Shown: positions 1 through 10,056, counted from the stretch's first letter. The stretch: DNA of 64,000 nucleotides from Haloferax prahovense DSM 18310 (GCF_000336815.1 NZ_AOLG01000008.1:134686-198685); one strand, 5' to 3'. Numbers and translations: made by a program. Notes: generated from the letters alone by a model not told the origin.

Positions 1-2
1 AG

Positions 3-21
3 AGATGTGTATAAGAGACAG
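3..21 (+). other. Tn5/Nextera mosaic-end adapter
   Basis: These 19 bases are an exact match to the Tn5 transposase mosaic end used in tagmentation libraries (AGATGTGTATAAGAGACAG). The two bases before it fit read-through of the adapter. The glyS reading frame begins directly after it, so this is not archaeal DNA: it marks an untrimmed contig end. Confidence 0.97.
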
Positions 22-1043
22 TGCTTCGAGAGGTCGTAGTCGCTGCGGTACGAGAAGCCCGCGATTTCTATCCAGTCGCCGTCGACCTCGCTCTCGGCGT
101 CCCAGCAGTCCGAGGAGTAGTGGGCGCGCTCGCCCGCGAGGTGCTGGCGGAAGCGGAAGCGGTCCATGTCGACGCCGACCGTCTCGTACCACTCCTGGGC
201 GATGCCGAGGAAGTAGCCGAGCCACGCGTTGCCGATGACGCCGTCTTCGACGGCCTCGCCGATGGTCGTCTCGACGTAGTCGCCGTCGTCGGCCTCCTGC
301 TCGGTCGCGGGGTACAGAAGCACCTCCACGTCCTCGACCGCAGAGAGGTCGGCCTCGTCGCGCTCGGGGTCGATGAAGTGCTCCAGTTCGGCCTGCGTGA
401 ACTCGCGGGTGCGGACGATGCTCTTCCGCGGCGAAATCTCGTTGCGGTAGGCGCGGCCGACCTGCGTCACGCCGAACGGGAGGCTATTGCGCGCGTACTC
501 CTTGATGCGCGGGAACTCCACGAAGATGCCCTGCGCCGTCTCGGGGCGGAGGTAGCCGGGCGTCGAGGAGCCGGGTCCGATGTTCGTCTCGAACATGAGG
601 TTGAAGTCCTCGACCGACTGGCCGGCGAGGTCCGCGCCGCAGGTCGGACAGACGAGGCCGAGGTCGGCGATTTTCTCCGCCGCCTCCTCGGGCGACAGTG
701 TCTCCGCGTCCTCCAGTTCGGAGTTGTCCTCGATGAGGTGGTCCGCGCGGTGGGACTCGCCGCACTCGGCGCACTCGACGAGCATGTCGTCGAAGCCGTC
801 GAGGTGGCCCGACGCCTCGAAGACGGGCTCGGGCATGATGGTCGGCGCTTCGATTTCGAGGTTGCCCTCCTGGACGGCGAAGCGCTCGCGCCACGCCTCT
901 TCGACGTTGGACTTCAGGGCCGCGCCCTGCGGGCCGTAGGTGTAGAACCCGCCGACGCCGCCGTAGGCCTCCGAGGAGCCGAAGAAAAAGCCGCGTCGCT
1001 TGGCGAGTTCGGTGAGCGCTGCGGACTCGTCGCCCTCACTCAT
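22..1043 (-). CDS. glyS: glycyl-tRNA synthetase, 3' end missing
   Basis: Class II aminoacyl-tRNA synthetase that charges tRNA-Gly in the cytoplasm. About 340 N-terminal residues are present. Visible features are the N-terminal GFFFGSSEAYGGVGGF block (residues 18-33), two CxxC pairs near residues 91-94 and 132-135 typical of archaeal/eukaryotic GlyRS, and the class II motif 2 region LRPETAQGIFVEFPR near 165-179. The family is usually around 570-590 residues, so roughly 40% is lost beyond the adapter junction. The ATG at 1043 overlaps the stop of the upstream CBS gene by 8 bases, implying one transcript with it. Confidence 0.96.
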
Positions 1044-1890
1044 ACAGCGCCTCCAGCAGGTTGATGTCGCGGACGATGCCGATGAGTTCGTCGCCGGAGA
1101 CGAGCGGAATCTGCTCGATGTCCTCGCGAATCATCGTCTGGGCGGCGTCCTTGGCGGTGGCGCGCGTCGGGACGCTCACGAGGTCGTCGGTCATGAACTT
1201 CGAGACCGGCTCGGCCGGAATCTCGACGTTCCGGGTCGGGATGTAACGGTTGCCGACCGCCTTGATTCCCTCCCACATCCACTCGTCGTCCTGGTTTGCG
1301 ACCGAGTCGCCGGTGCCGGCCTCGCCTTCGACGACGCGGGCGACCTCGATGATGTCGACTTCGGTCACGATGCCGGCCAGCGAGGCCTCGTCGTCGAGGA
1401 CGACCGCGTAGGGAACGTTCGCGTAGAATATCTCGCGCTCGACGATGTGCAGAGGGACGTCGACGTACGTCGTGTTCACGTCGCGGGCGGCGAGGTCGCC
1501 GACCTCGGTCTCGCCGTCGATGTCGCCGCGGGCGATGGCCCGGACCACGTCGGTGACGGTGAGGATGCCCTCGATGGCGTCGCCGTCGACGACGGGGATT
1601 CGGCGCGCGCCCTCCGAGACCATCGTCGCGGCCACCGCTTCGAGGTCGTCGTCGGCGCTCGCGGTCGGCACCTCGCGGACGAGCACCGCCAGCTGGTCCT
1701 CGTCGGGGTGTTCGATGAGGTCCTCCCGAGAGATGAGCCCTCGGTACTTCGTCCCCTCGTCGGTCTCTTTCACCACAGGAACAGAAGAGAACCCACGCTC
1801 TTGGAGGTATTCCAGAACGTCGTCGCGGGTGCCCGGCAGGGACACCGTCACGACCTCCTCACCGCGGGTCATCGCGTCGGCTACTTTCAT
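1036..1890 (-). CDS. CBS-domain protein with four CBS motifs
   Basis: 284 residues consisting almost only of CBS motifs, at roughly 1-60, 65-122, 130-186 and 225-284, i.e. two Bateman modules. Such modules bind adenosyl ligands (AMP, ATP, SAM) and sense energy state. No catalytic domain is attached. The gene lies directly upstream of glyS and overlaps it by 8 bases, so co-expression is likely. A possible link to translation or glycine charging is inference only. A TATA-like TACATTAG lies about 27 bases before the ATG on the coding strand. Confidence 0.9.
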   Translation of the reverse strand: MKVADAMTRGEEVVTVSLPGTRDDVLEYLQERGFSSVPVVKETDEGTKYRGLISREDLIEHPDEDQLAVLVREVPTASADDDLEAVAATMVSEGARRIPVVDGDAIEGILTVTDVVRAIARGDIDGETEVGDLAARDVNTTYVDVPLHIVEREIFYANVPYAVVLDDEASLAGIVTEVDIIEVARVVEGEAGTGDSVANQDDEWMWEGIKAVGNRYIPTRNVEIPAEPVSKFMTDDLVSVPTRATAKDAAQTMIREDIEQIPLVSGDELIGIVRDINLLEALYE

Positions 1891-2013
1891 ACACCCGCTT
1901 TCTTCCCCCCGCCTAATGTACTCTGCGAACGCTTTCGGCTCGTTGACAGGCGTCCGCCGTCGCTCGCGGGAGCGTCGTGAGTCCTCCGAAAACGAAAGCG
2001 GAACGGCCCCGAC

Positions 2014-2604
2014 TCAGTTGTCGTCGCTCGCGTCGCCTTCGGCCTCGTCGTCGCCGCTGTTCGGCGCGTACCGCCGAATCGCATCGAGGTTGGGGAAGAA
2101 CTTCTCGGGGTCGTCGTGTTCGACGACGCCGACGACGGTGCCGTCGAGCTTCTGCAGGTAGGTGTACATCCGCCCTTCCTCGACGGCGACGGTCGCACAC
2201 TCGAGCGCCTCGCGGAGGTCCCACGCGCCCGCGAGGAAGATAGCGGTCTCGGCGTCCGGCGAGAACAGCGCCGTCACCATGTAGACGCGGCCGTCGTTCT
2301 CCGCGCGGTACACCTCGTACTCGGGGAACGACGTCGCTTCGAACAGGTCGGCGACCGTCTCGGCCTTGTCGCCGGGAATGACGTACGCGAGGCCGAACGC
2401 CCCCTCGTCGCCCTTGCCGCTGGAGGGACCGAACGGACCGCTGTCGCCCGCCGGGATGCGGACCGTCTCCCACCCGTCGGCTTCGAACTCGTCGGCCATC
2501 GCTGTCATGTCGTCGAGCGTTGCGCCCCACGCCTCGCGGCGGCGGTCCGCCTCGCCGGCGATTCGTTCGACATCGGGCGTCTCGTCGTCTCCGAGTTCGG
2601 CCAT
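2014..2604 (-). CDS. conserved haloarchaeal hypothetical protein
   Basis: 196 residues from the ATG at 2604; a longer reading frame upstream has no better start. Very acidic, with no transmembrane segment. It contains a hydrophobic, enzyme-like middle (GAFGLAYVIPG, MVTALFSPDAETAIFLAG) and an acidic tail rich in D and E. I think this is a haloarchaea-specific DUF family, but cannot name a function. It is transcribed toward the CBS-glyS pair, with 123 bases between that contain no gene. Confidence 0.82.
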   Translation of the reverse strand: MAELGDDETPDVERIAGEADRRREAWGATLDDMTAMADEFEADGWETVRIPAGDSGPFGPSSGKGDEGAFGLAYVIPGDKAETVADLFEATSFPEYEVYRAENDGRVYMVTALFSPDAETAIFLAGAWDLREALECATVAVEEGRMYTYLQKLDGTVVGVVEHDDPEKFFPNLDAIRRYAPNSGDDEAEGDASDDN

Positions 2605-2663
2605 ACCCGTTCTGGACGACGTATATGGTAAAAGGCATCGAAGGCCACGGGGGTCCGAGGCGG

Positions 2664-3101
2664 TCAGTAGTTGATGCCGAAGACGACCTCCATCGCGTAC
2701 GAGGCCGCGAGGATACAGACCGACGCGAGGAGGAGTTTCCCCCCGCTCGACGGCCGCTCGTCGCTGTTCGCGGGTCGCAGTCGCGGCGGTAGTATCGCGT
2801 CGAGCGCGTTCCCGACGAGTTTCTCGACGCCGACGGGCTCGTCGCTCCCCGAAAACAGGCCGCCGTCGTTGTCGCTGTTTTCGTCGCCGCCCTTCCAGGC
2901 CGCCTTCGGGCGGACCTTCAGCGACGCGTAGCCGAACATGGCGAACCCGAGAAAGAACATGAGCCACTTCGCGCCGGGCAGTCCGTTGCCGGCGAGCGTG
3001 CTCAGGAGGGCGGTCACGACGAACACCACGCCGGTGAGGGAGACGGCGTAGACCACGGCGTCGATGGTCTTGACGCCGAAGCGGCGTGGGTCGAACTCCA
3101 T
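2664..3101 (-). CDS. small membrane protein, haloarchaeal DUF
   Basis: 145 residues with about three membrane segments: residues 16-37, 45-61 and a C-terminal one near 122-141. A polar, acidic loop at about 68-118 separates the second and third. No catalytic motif is visible. The start is 2 bases from the stop of the upstream ABC ATPase gene, so it may be the last gene of the peptide-transport operon. A role there is unproven. Confidence 0.8.
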   Translation of the reverse strand: MEFDPRRFGVKTIDAVVYAVSLTGVVFVVTALLSTLAGNGLPGAKWLMFFLGFAMFGYASLKVRPKAAWKGGDENSDNDGGLFSGSDEPVGVEKLVGNALDAILPPRLRPANSDERPSSGGKLLLASVCILAASYAMEVVFGINY

Positions 3102-3103
3102 GG

Positions 3104-4438
3104 CTATTGAACGAGCGTCTCGAAGACGGCCGCCGGCTCTTCGTACTCGGGTTCGTGACGGTGACAGAGGCTCAAGCGCCCCCGGTTGCCGACCGTGAGC
3201 TGGTCGGGTCGCTCGTGGTCACAGACGCTCCCGAACTCCTCGTGGAGGTAGGTCTGCGCGGCGTCCTCGTCGTCGTTTTCGGCGTAATCGGCGGCCTCGC
3301 GGATGTGGGTCATCACGCTCGAGGGCACGTCCAGTTCGCCGAACAGTTCGGGGATGATTTCGTCCATCCCGGCGCGGTGGCTCTCGCGGCCGAGCAGTTT
3401 CCGGACGCGGTCGCTCAACGAGGGGTCGGCGCGCGAGCGCTCCCGCAGAACTTCGCGGAAGACCTCGATGCGCTCCCAGAGCTCTGGGTCCATGTCTCTG
3501 TACGCCTCCGGGCGAATCTTCACCGGACAGCGCGTCGAGAACGGACAGCCCGCCGGCGGGTCGCGCGGGCTCGGCGGCGTCCCGCGGAGGGTGATGCGGT
3601 CGCGCTCGATAGTCGGATCCGGCTCCGGAATCGACGACAACAGCGCGTGCGTGTACGGGTTCGCCGGTTGGTCGAACATCTCGTCCGCCGGTCCGATTTC
3701 CATCATGTTGCCGAGGTACATCACGGCGACGCGGTCGCAGATGTGGCGGACGACCGCGAGGTCGTGGGCGATAAACAGGTACGTCAGCCCGAACTCGTTT
3801 TGCAGGTCTTCGAGCAGGTTGAGAATCTTCGCCTGCACGGACACGTCGAGCGCCGACACCGGCTCGTCGAGGATGATGAACTCCGGTTCGAGCGCGAGCG
3901 CGCGGGCGATGCCGATGCGCTGGCGCTGGCCGCCGGAGAACTGGTGCGGGTAGCGGTAGTAGTGTTGTTCCTGCAGGCCGACGGTTTCGAGCAGTTCGCG
4001 GACGCGCTCGCGGCGCTCCGACGGCGTCTTCCAGTCGTGCACGTCGAGCGGCTCGCGGACGATTTCGCCCACGGTCATCCGCTCGTTGAGGCTCGAATCG
4101 GGGTCCTGGAACACCATCTGTACGTCCTTGCGGAACTGCTTGAGGTCCGAGCCGGACAGCGTGGTGATGTCCGTGCCGTTGAGTTTGACCTCGCCCGCGG
4201 TGGCCTCTTCGAGGCGCATCAACGTGCGCCCGAGCGTGGACTTCCCGCAGCCGGACTCACCGACGAGTCCGAGCGTCTCGCCGCGCTGGATGTCGAACGA
4301 GACGCCGTCGACCGCTTTCACGGGGTTGCTGCCGAGGAAGCCGCCGTCCTCGTAGTAGGTTTTGAGGTCGTTGACTTCGAGGATGGTGTCTCCGCGCGCC
4401 TCGGTGCTTCGCTCTTCTTCGGTGGATGTCGTACTCAT
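3104..4438 (-). CDS. dppF: oligopeptide/dipeptide ABC transporter ATPase (DppF type)
   Basis: Second nucleotide-binding subunit of a peptide/nickel-type importer; hydrolyses ATP on the cytoplasmic face. Walker [10 protein letters not shown] at 60-68, signature FSGGQRQR near 165, Walker [13 protein letters not shown]. At 444 residues it is about 100 longer than usual. The extra length splits the C-terminal oligopeptide-type zinc motif: GCPFSTRCP is followed about 120 residues later by SVCDHERP and LSLCHRHEP. The ATG overlaps the upstream dppD stop by four bases (translational coupling). Substrate cannot be read from the sequence. Confidence 0.94.
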   Translation of the reverse strand: MSTTSTEEERSTEARGDTILEVNDLKTYYEDGGFLGSNPVKAVDGVSFDIQRGETLGLVGESGCGKSTLGRTLMRLEEATAGEVKLNGTDITTLSGSDLKQFRKDVQMVFQDPDSSLNERMTVGEIVREPLDVHDWKTPSERRERVRELLETVGLQEQHYYRYPHQFSGGQRQRIGIARALALEPEFIILDEPVSALDVSVQAKILNLLEDLQNEFGLTYLFIAHDLAVVRHICDRVAVMYLGNMMEIGPADEMFDQPANPYTHALLSSIPEPDPTIERDRITLRGTPPSPRDPPAGCPFSTRCPVKIRPEAYRDMDPELWERIEVFREVLRERSRADPSLSDRVRKLLGRESHRAGMDEIIPELFGELDVPSSVMTHIREAADYAENDDEDAAQTYLHEEFGSVCDHERPDQLTVGNRGRLSLCHRHEPEYEEPAAVFETLVQ

Positions 4439-5514
4439 CGCGTGTCACCTCCGCGCTGTCCGCCCTCGCGGTGGACGGCGACCGCCTCCTCGGACGGGAG
4501 GTCCTCGGGGTACAGCAGACACGACGCTCGGTGGTCGTCCGCGCTGTCGCCCACGTCGACGGGGACCGGATGTACCGTGTCGCACTCTGCGAACGCCTTC
4601 GGGCACCGGGGGGCGAACCGACAGTACGTCGGGTCCTCGTTCGGTGTCGGCACGTCGCCCTCGATGGTCGCGAGGCGCTCGTCCTCGTCGAGCCCCTGTC
4701 CGGGAATGGAGTTGAGAAGCCCCTGCGTGTAGGGGTGTTTCGGCGACTCGAACAGTTCGACGACGGGTGCGCTCTCGACGATTTCGCCCGCGTACATCAC
4801 GTTGACGCGGTCCGCGATTTCGGCGATGACGCCCATGTCGTGGGTGATGAACATGATGCCGAGGTCGCGTTCCTCTTGGATCTCTTCGAGGAGTTCCAGA
4901 ATCTGCGCCTGGATGGTCACGTCGAGCGCCGTCGTCGGCTCGTCGCAGATGAGCAGTTCGGGGTCGCACGCGAGCGCCATCGCGATGACGGCGCGCTGGC
5001 GCATCCCGCCGGAGAACTGGTGGGGGTACTCGCGAACGCGGCGGTGCGCGTCCGGAATCCCGACCGCTTCGAGCAGTTCGATGGCCTCTTTCGTCGCCTT
5101 CGACCCGCTCAGTCCGCGGTGGAGTCGGAGCGCTTCCTTGATCTGGTTGCCGACGGTGTAGACGGGGTTCAGGCTCGTCAGCGGGTCCTGGAACACCATC
5201 GCGATGCTGCCGCCGCGGATGGAGCGCATCTGCTTCGGCGACTTGTCGAGGAGGTCCTCGCCGTCGTACATGATGCGGCCGTTCTCGATGCGGCCGGGAT
5301 TTTCGACCAGCCGCATGATAGAGCGGGCCGTGACCGACTTGCCCGAACCGGACTCGCCGACGATACCCACGGTCTCGCCGCGGAAGATGTCGAACGAGAT
5401 GCCGTCGACCGCGCGGATGACTTCCTTGTCGGTGTAGAACGACGTTCGGAGGTTCTCGATTGAGAGCAGGGGCTCTCCCTCGGTGCGGGTCGAACTCGCC
5501 TGTTCGGTGCTCAT
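4435..5514 (-). CDS. dppD: oligopeptide/dipeptide ABC transporter ATPase (DppD type)
   Basis: First nucleotide-binding subunit of the importer. 359 residues, normal length. Walker A GESGSGKS at 53-60, signature FSGGMRQR near 167, Walker [13 protein letters not shown], and the intact C-terminal oligopeptide motif YCRFAPRCP...CDTVHP with a later RASCLLYP. Its ATG overlaps the dppC stop by four bases and its stop overlaps dppF, so dppBCDF is a tightly coupled operon. Confidence 0.95.
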   Translation of the reverse strand: MSTEQASSTRTEGEPLLSIENLRTSFYTDKEVIRAVDGISFDIFRGETVGIVGESGSGKSVTARSIMRLVENPGRIENGRIMYDGEDLLDKSPKQMRSIRGGSIAMVFQDPLTSLNPVYTVGNQIKEALRLHRGLSGSKATKEAIELLEAVGIPDAHRRVREYPHQFSGGMRQRAVIAMALACDPELLICDEPTTALDVTIQAQILELLEEIQEERDLGIMFITHDMGVIAEIADRVNVMYAGEIVESAPVVELFESPKHPYTQGLLNSIPGQGLDEDERLATIEGDVPTPNEDPTYCRFAPRCPKAFAECDTVHPVPVDVGDSADDHRASCLLYPEDLPSEEAVAVHREGGQRGGDTR

Positions 5515-6950
5515 GCGCCACCTCCCGTGGCCGCGGCCTCGTCACCGGTGTCCGCCTGCGGGTCGATGGCGTCGCGGATGCCGTCGCCGAAGGCGTTCAG
5601 ACCGGTCACGACGAGCGTGATGAGGAGGCCGGGGACGAGCGAGATGTGCCACGAGGGACTCGCGACGTACTGCTGTCCGTTCGCGATGAGCCGGCCCCAC
5701 TCGGGGGTCGGCGCGGTGATGCCGAGCCCGAGGTACGAGAGCCCGGCGACGCTGATGATGATACCACCGAGACTGAGCGAGGCGTAGATGAGCATGTAGC
5801 TGAACACGTAGGGGGCCATGTGCTTGCGCATGACCTGCGTCGGCGTCTGGCCGAACGATTTCGCGGCGTCAATCCAGTCCTGCTCGGAGACCTGGAGCGC
5901 TGGCCCACGTATCGACCGCCAGATGAACGGCCAGTAGACGATACTGAAGATGAGGATGATGAGCACCGCGCCGTCGTACAACTCCCTCACCCAGGTGTTC
6001 TGGAAGATGACGAGCATCAAGATGAGGACCATGATGACCGGCAACGCCTGTATCGAGTCGGAGACTAACACCGTTGCCAAGTCTGCCAGTCCCTTGTAGT
6101 ACGCCGTTATCATGGCCAAGGCGAGTCCGATGAGGCCGGCGATGCCCATGGCGACGACGGCGATGGTCAGGGATATCCTGGCCCCGAACACCACCTGTGT
6201 GAACAAGTCCTTCCCGTTTGTCGCCGTGCCGAACGGGTGGAATCTGCCGAAGTCGTCGTACGTCAGCGGCGCGACGTTCTCGTCACCCGCTCCCTGCGAC
6301 CCGGAGCCGAGATTGGCCTCGCCGACGAGGACGGTCTCGACGCTCTGGGTGTCTTCGCTCCAGTAGCTGACCTCGTAGTCGTACGGCTGGAGGATGTTCT
6401 GTTCCATCGTGGTCGGCCCGAGCGTGGGCGCGAATACCGCCATGACCACAAACGTGATGACGATAATGAGCCCGAACTTGCCCCAGGAGTGGCCCCGGAA
6501 GCGGTTGACCACGTCGTCCCGCGGCGTCCAGTCGACGCGGCGGTAGTGGCGGCGGAACCGCTTGTAGCCGTTCCACGCCCACGCCAGCACCGCGAAGGCG
6601 TACGCGTAGACGACCGCGACGCGGATGGCCCACGCGACCGCGGGCGAGAGCCCGAGGAACGTGTTCTCGTAGCCGGTCCCGTTCCAGTAGCCCTGGTTCG
6701 GAATCACGTCGCGGGAGATGAGCGTCGGAATCGCGTCGAACGCCGCCTGCAGCGACTGGACGGCCGACGCGCCGGGGTCACCGGGGATGAGGTTGACGAC
6801 CACGCCGGCGACGGCACCGACGACTTGGAGGATAGCGCCCAGCTCGGCGCCGATGAGGACGGCACCGATGGCGGCCCAAATCAGCGCGGGCTGGGGGTTC
6901 TCAGCGACTCGTTGTCGGAGCGGAATTTCGGTTTCGGTTGTCGTGCTCAC
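5511..6950 (-). CDS. dppC: peptide ABC transporter permease (DppC type), extended
   Basis: Membrane permease; forms the translocation path with DppB. The canonical DppC core is in the C-terminal part, with the EAA loop around DAAKSFGQTPTQVMRKH. At 479 residues it is far longer than the usual ~300. The excess is an N-terminal region with extra hydrophobic segments (AALIWAAIGAVLIGAELGA-like region and AWAIRVAVVYAYAFAVLAW) and a long polar loop after core TM1 (about 185-240). The N-terminal extension is probably a haloarchaeal addition. Confidence 0.93.
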   Translation of the reverse strand: MSTTTETEIPLRQRVAENPQPALIWAAIGAVLIGAELGAILQVVGAVAGVVVNLIPGDPGASAVQSLQAAFDAIPTLISRDVIPNQGYWNGTGYENTFLGLSPAVAWAIRVAVVYAYAFAVLAWAWNGYKRFRRHYRRVDWTPRDDVVNRFRGHSWGKFGLIIVITFVVMAVFAPTLGPTTMEQNILQPYDYEVSYWSEDTQSVETVLVGEANLGSGSQGAGDENVAPLTYDDFGRFHPFGTATNGKDLFTQVVFGARISLTIAVVAMGIAGLIGLALAMITAYYKGLADLATVLVSDSIQALPVIMVLILMLVIFQNTWVRELYDGAVLIILIFSIVYWPFIWRSIRGPALQVSEQDWIDAAKSFGQTPTQVMRKHMAPYVFSYMLIYASLSLGGIIISVAGLSYLGLGITAPTPEWGRLIANGQQYVASPSWHISLVPGLLITLVVTGLNAFGDGIRDAIDPQADTGDEAAATGGGA

Positions 6951-6956
6951 TGTGGT

Positions 6957-8006
6957 TCACCCGTCGTACCCGACGCGCGGGTCGATAATCGTGTACAGGA
7001 AGTCCTGTAGGATGTTCGTGCCGACCAGGATGAGGATGAAGATAAACATCAGCGTCCCGATGAGCGGCAGGTCCCCGTTGATGGCTGCGTTGAAGAACAG
7101 CCAGCCGAGGCCGTTGATGGCGAAGACCGTCTCGACGAACACGGACCCGCCGAGAAGCAGGAACGCCTCGCCCGTGATGATGGGCACGAGCGGGATGAGC
7201 GCGTTCCGGAAGATGTGCTTCCAGACGAGCGAGCGCCCGGAGACGCCCTTCGCGCGGGCGGTCTCGACGTAGTTCGAGTTGATGGTCTCGAGGACGGCGG
7301 TGCGGCCGATGCGCATCTCGTTCCCCATCGACGCCGACCCGAGGACCAGCGCGGCCGGGGCGATCTGCTTCGTCGCCCGGACGAACGACTCGGTCCACCC
7401 GCCGGGGTCTTCGAGGAACTGTTCGACCGGCGACTGGAAGAAGCCGAGCGCCGGCGGCGTCACGACGTTCGTCCTGACGATCCACGTCTGCCACGTGAAC
7501 AGGCCGTTGGTCCACGTCCCGAGCTGCGAGAGGGCCGTGACGAGCATGATGGCCAGCCAGAAGTTCGGCATCGCGCGCCAGACGATTCCGCCGAAGGAGG
7601 CGGCGTAGTCGGAGGGCGTGTTCGGGTTCAGCCCGGCGTAGAAGCCGAGGGGAATCCCGACGAACAGCGCGATGATGACCGACCAGAAGCCGAGCCAAAT
7701 CGTCCGGGGCGCGTAGATTTCGATGAGTTCGTACGCGGTCGTCCCGGGTGCGATGACCCACGACTGGCCGAGTTGGAAGGTGAACAACCGATACATGAAG
7801 TCGAGGTACTGACTCCAGAGCGGCTGGTTCAACCCGAGGTTCGTCCGAATCTGTTCTGCCGCCTGTGGGTTGTATTGCGTCCCCAGAATCGCCGAAACGG
7901 GGTCGAGTGGCCCCAGGCGGATGAGGGCAAACGTAATTGTCGTCCCGAAGATGACGACAGGAATCGACATCAGTACCCTGCGGAGGAAGTACTGCCATCG
8001 ACTCAT
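6957..8006 (-). CDS. dppB: peptide ABC transporter permease (DppB type)
   Basis: 349 residues, about six membrane segments, with the EAA-loop region ETARAKGVSGRSLVWKHIFRNAL that contacts the ATPases. The start FLRRVLMSIPVVIFGTTITF is typical of DppB. Six bases separate its stop from dppC. A 212-base gap separates it from the binding-protein gene; an AT-rich dyad there could be a second promoter. Confidence 0.94.
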   Translation of the reverse strand: MSRWQYFLRRVLMSIPVVIFGTTITFALIRLGPLDPVSAILGTQYNPQAAEQIRTNLGLNQPLWSQYLDFMYRLFTFQLGQSWVIAPGTTAYELIEIYAPRTIWLGFWSVIIALFVGIPLGFYAGLNPNTPSDYAASFGGIVWRAMPNFWLAIMLVTALSQLGTWTNGLFTWQTWIVRTNVVTPPALGFFQSPVEQFLEDPGGWTESFVRATKQIAPAALVLGSASMGNEMRIGRTAVLETINSNYVETARAKGVSGRSLVWKHIFRNALIPLVPIITGEAFLLLGGSVFVETVFAINGLGWLFFNAAINGDLPLIGTLMFIFILILVGTNILQDFLYTIIDPRVGYDG

Positions 8007-8125
8007 GGCATCACCTCGCAGACCGTTCGAGCGGACATTATTGTACTGGTTTAATGAGTGGTATGGATATGTCTTGCGCTTCGAAGTCCTAATGTCGCAG
8101 TTTCAGCAACTCTACTGCCAGATTA

Positions 8126-8137
8126 TACTATATAGTA
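8126..8137. promoter_or_regulatory. AT-rich palindrome between dppA and dppB
   Basis: A perfect 12-base palindrome (TACTATATAGTA) in the 212-base gene-free gap between the binding protein and dppB. It could be a TATA element for an internal promoter driving dppBCDF (120 bases before the dppB ATG), or an operator. The rest of the gap is AT-rich with no gene. Confidence 0.35.
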
Positions 8138-8218
8138 GGGACTAATTGTACGCTTGTCAAAAATAACCGGACGTTTCAATTGGGACGGGACGCGAGGGTG
8201 CGCCCGTGCTACCCAGTC

Positions 8219-10056
8219 TTACCGGTTGAGGGTGACGTTGTTGAGCTTCTGACGGCTCGGACCCATCCCACCGAACGGTTCGATGTTGACGGTGTCGTAC
8301 CAGAACGTCTCGTCCTTGCGGTTGTAGATGGGCAGCATCGCGACGTCTTCCCAGTTGGCCGTCTCGATGTCGACGTAGGCCTCGTCGCGGATCTGCTGGG
8401 CCTCGTCGGTCGGGGCCGGGTTGTTGACGACCTGCTGGTAGGCGTCGGTCGCCTGCTGGTAGGCGTCGCCGTTTTCGGCCGTCCAGTTGACGTACGAGAT
8501 GGGGCCCTGCTTGGAGGTGTCTGTCTGCGGCGGGTTCAGGAGCTGCAGGAAGTTGTCCGGGGCCGGCCAGTCGGCGATCCAGCCGAGGGTGTACGCTTCG
8601 AGCTGGCCGTTGCGGCCGCGCTCGAGGAGCGTCGAGAAGTCGGCCTTCTGAATCTGCATGTTGATGTGGGCGGACGCGAGCTGGTCGCGGAGGATACTCG
8701 CCATTTCCTCCCACGTGTTGGAGTTGTACTGGGTCCACTGGACCTCGAACTGGTTGTCCTCACCGTAGCCAGCTTCCTCCATAACCTCGCGGGCGGCCTG
8801 GATGTCCGTCTCGTCCGCGTTGTACGGGTATTCGGAGTCGATGAGGTCGTTTGCGGCCTGCGCGCCACCGGGGAAGATAGTCGGCGGCGTGAAGAGCTGT
8901 GCGGGGGAGCCGCGGCCCTTGAAGACCTCCGAGACCATCTGGCCCTGGTTCAGGACGTAAGCGAACGCCTGACGGACCGGCTTCGGGACCTTCTCCATGT
9001 TGAAGCCGACGTAGAAGATCGACAGCGTCGGGACGCCGACGTAGTTGAGCGTCTTCCCGTTGCGGACGGGACCGTACTTACCGATTTCACGACCGTACTC
9101 GTCGGTCGACTCCACCTGAACGAGACCGGGGTCGTACTGCGCGGTGGGCAGTCCGAAGTAGTCCGCGTTCTCGTTCATCGCGTAGTTGTAGCGAGCCGTG
9201 TCGTCCTCGATGACCTGCCAGCGGACGTTGTCGACCTGCGCGACCTGTCCGTAGTAGTCGTCGTACTTGGAGACGGCCGCGGCGGTACCCTGCTCCCAAA
9301 AGGCGAACTCGAACGGGCCCGCGCCGATGGGGTTGTTCGAGGCGAATTCGGTGTACTCCATCTCGCCGTCGTAGCCCTCGACGTCGCCGAGGACGCCCTC
9401 GGGGAGGGCGGCGAACGAGGTGTAGGCGAACATCTCGAGGGTGTCGTGGAACGGCTCGGAGAGGTTGACGACGAGTTCGGTCTCGGTCTCGCCGACTTCG
9501 ACGCCGAGCGAACCGGGCACGTAGTTGCCTTCGTCGTCCGTCTCGTGTTCCACGCCGATGGAATCGAGGATGAAGTAGGCGCGGCGGCTGTTCGAGGAGG
9601 CCGCGAGGCGCTCCCACGCGTAGATGAAGTCGGACGCGGTGACCGTCTCACCGTTGTGGTAGGTCGCGTCGGCGAGCTGGAACGTGTAGGTCGTGAAGTC
9701 GTCCGAGACCGTGTAGTCCGCGGCGAGCTCGTTTTCGACCGTCGGCAGGGCGTTCGGGTACGACATCAAGCAGTCGAAGACCTGCTGGATGATGATGCCC
9801 GACGACGTGTCGGTCGCGGCGACGGGGTCCATCGTCGTGATGGTGCCCGAGAGGATACGGTTGAACACCGAGCCGGACAGCTCCGTGCCCGTGTCCCTTC
9901 GGTCGTCGTCGCGGTGGTGGTCTCGTCGCCACCGGATTCGGTCGTCGTCGTCTCTTCACCGTCACCGCCGGTACAACCGGCGAGGGCGGCGGCCGTGGCG
10001 GCCCCACCCGTTGCCTTCAGGAAACGGCGACGCGAGAGTTTGTTAGTGTCTGGCAT
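8219..10056 (-). pseudogene. dppA: peptide ABC transporter substrate-binding protein, frameshifted
   Basis: Extracellular SBP_bac_5-type lipoprotein that captures the substrate for DppBCDF. The N-terminus from the ATG at 10056 shows a Tat signal (SRRRFLK), a hydrophobic stretch and lipobox LAGC with Cys28, then a Thr-rich linker. After TTTEG the frame breaks; the mature domain continues in the next frame from about 9900 to 8219. Adding one C to the CCC at 9895-9897 (plus strand) restores an uninterrupted protein of about 612 residues reading TEGDTGTELSGSVFNRILSG. This is either a homopolymer error or a true disabling mutation. Confidence 0.92.

Noticed and set aside
21-1064. Long plus-strand open frame over glyS
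   Set aside because: Shadow of the minus-strand glyS frame, driven by high GC; no recognisable protein and poor composition.
3086-4732. 548-residue plus-strand frame over dppF
   Set aside because: Antisense to the clear ABC ATPase; rich in Val, Arg and Asp runs typical of GC-shadow frames.
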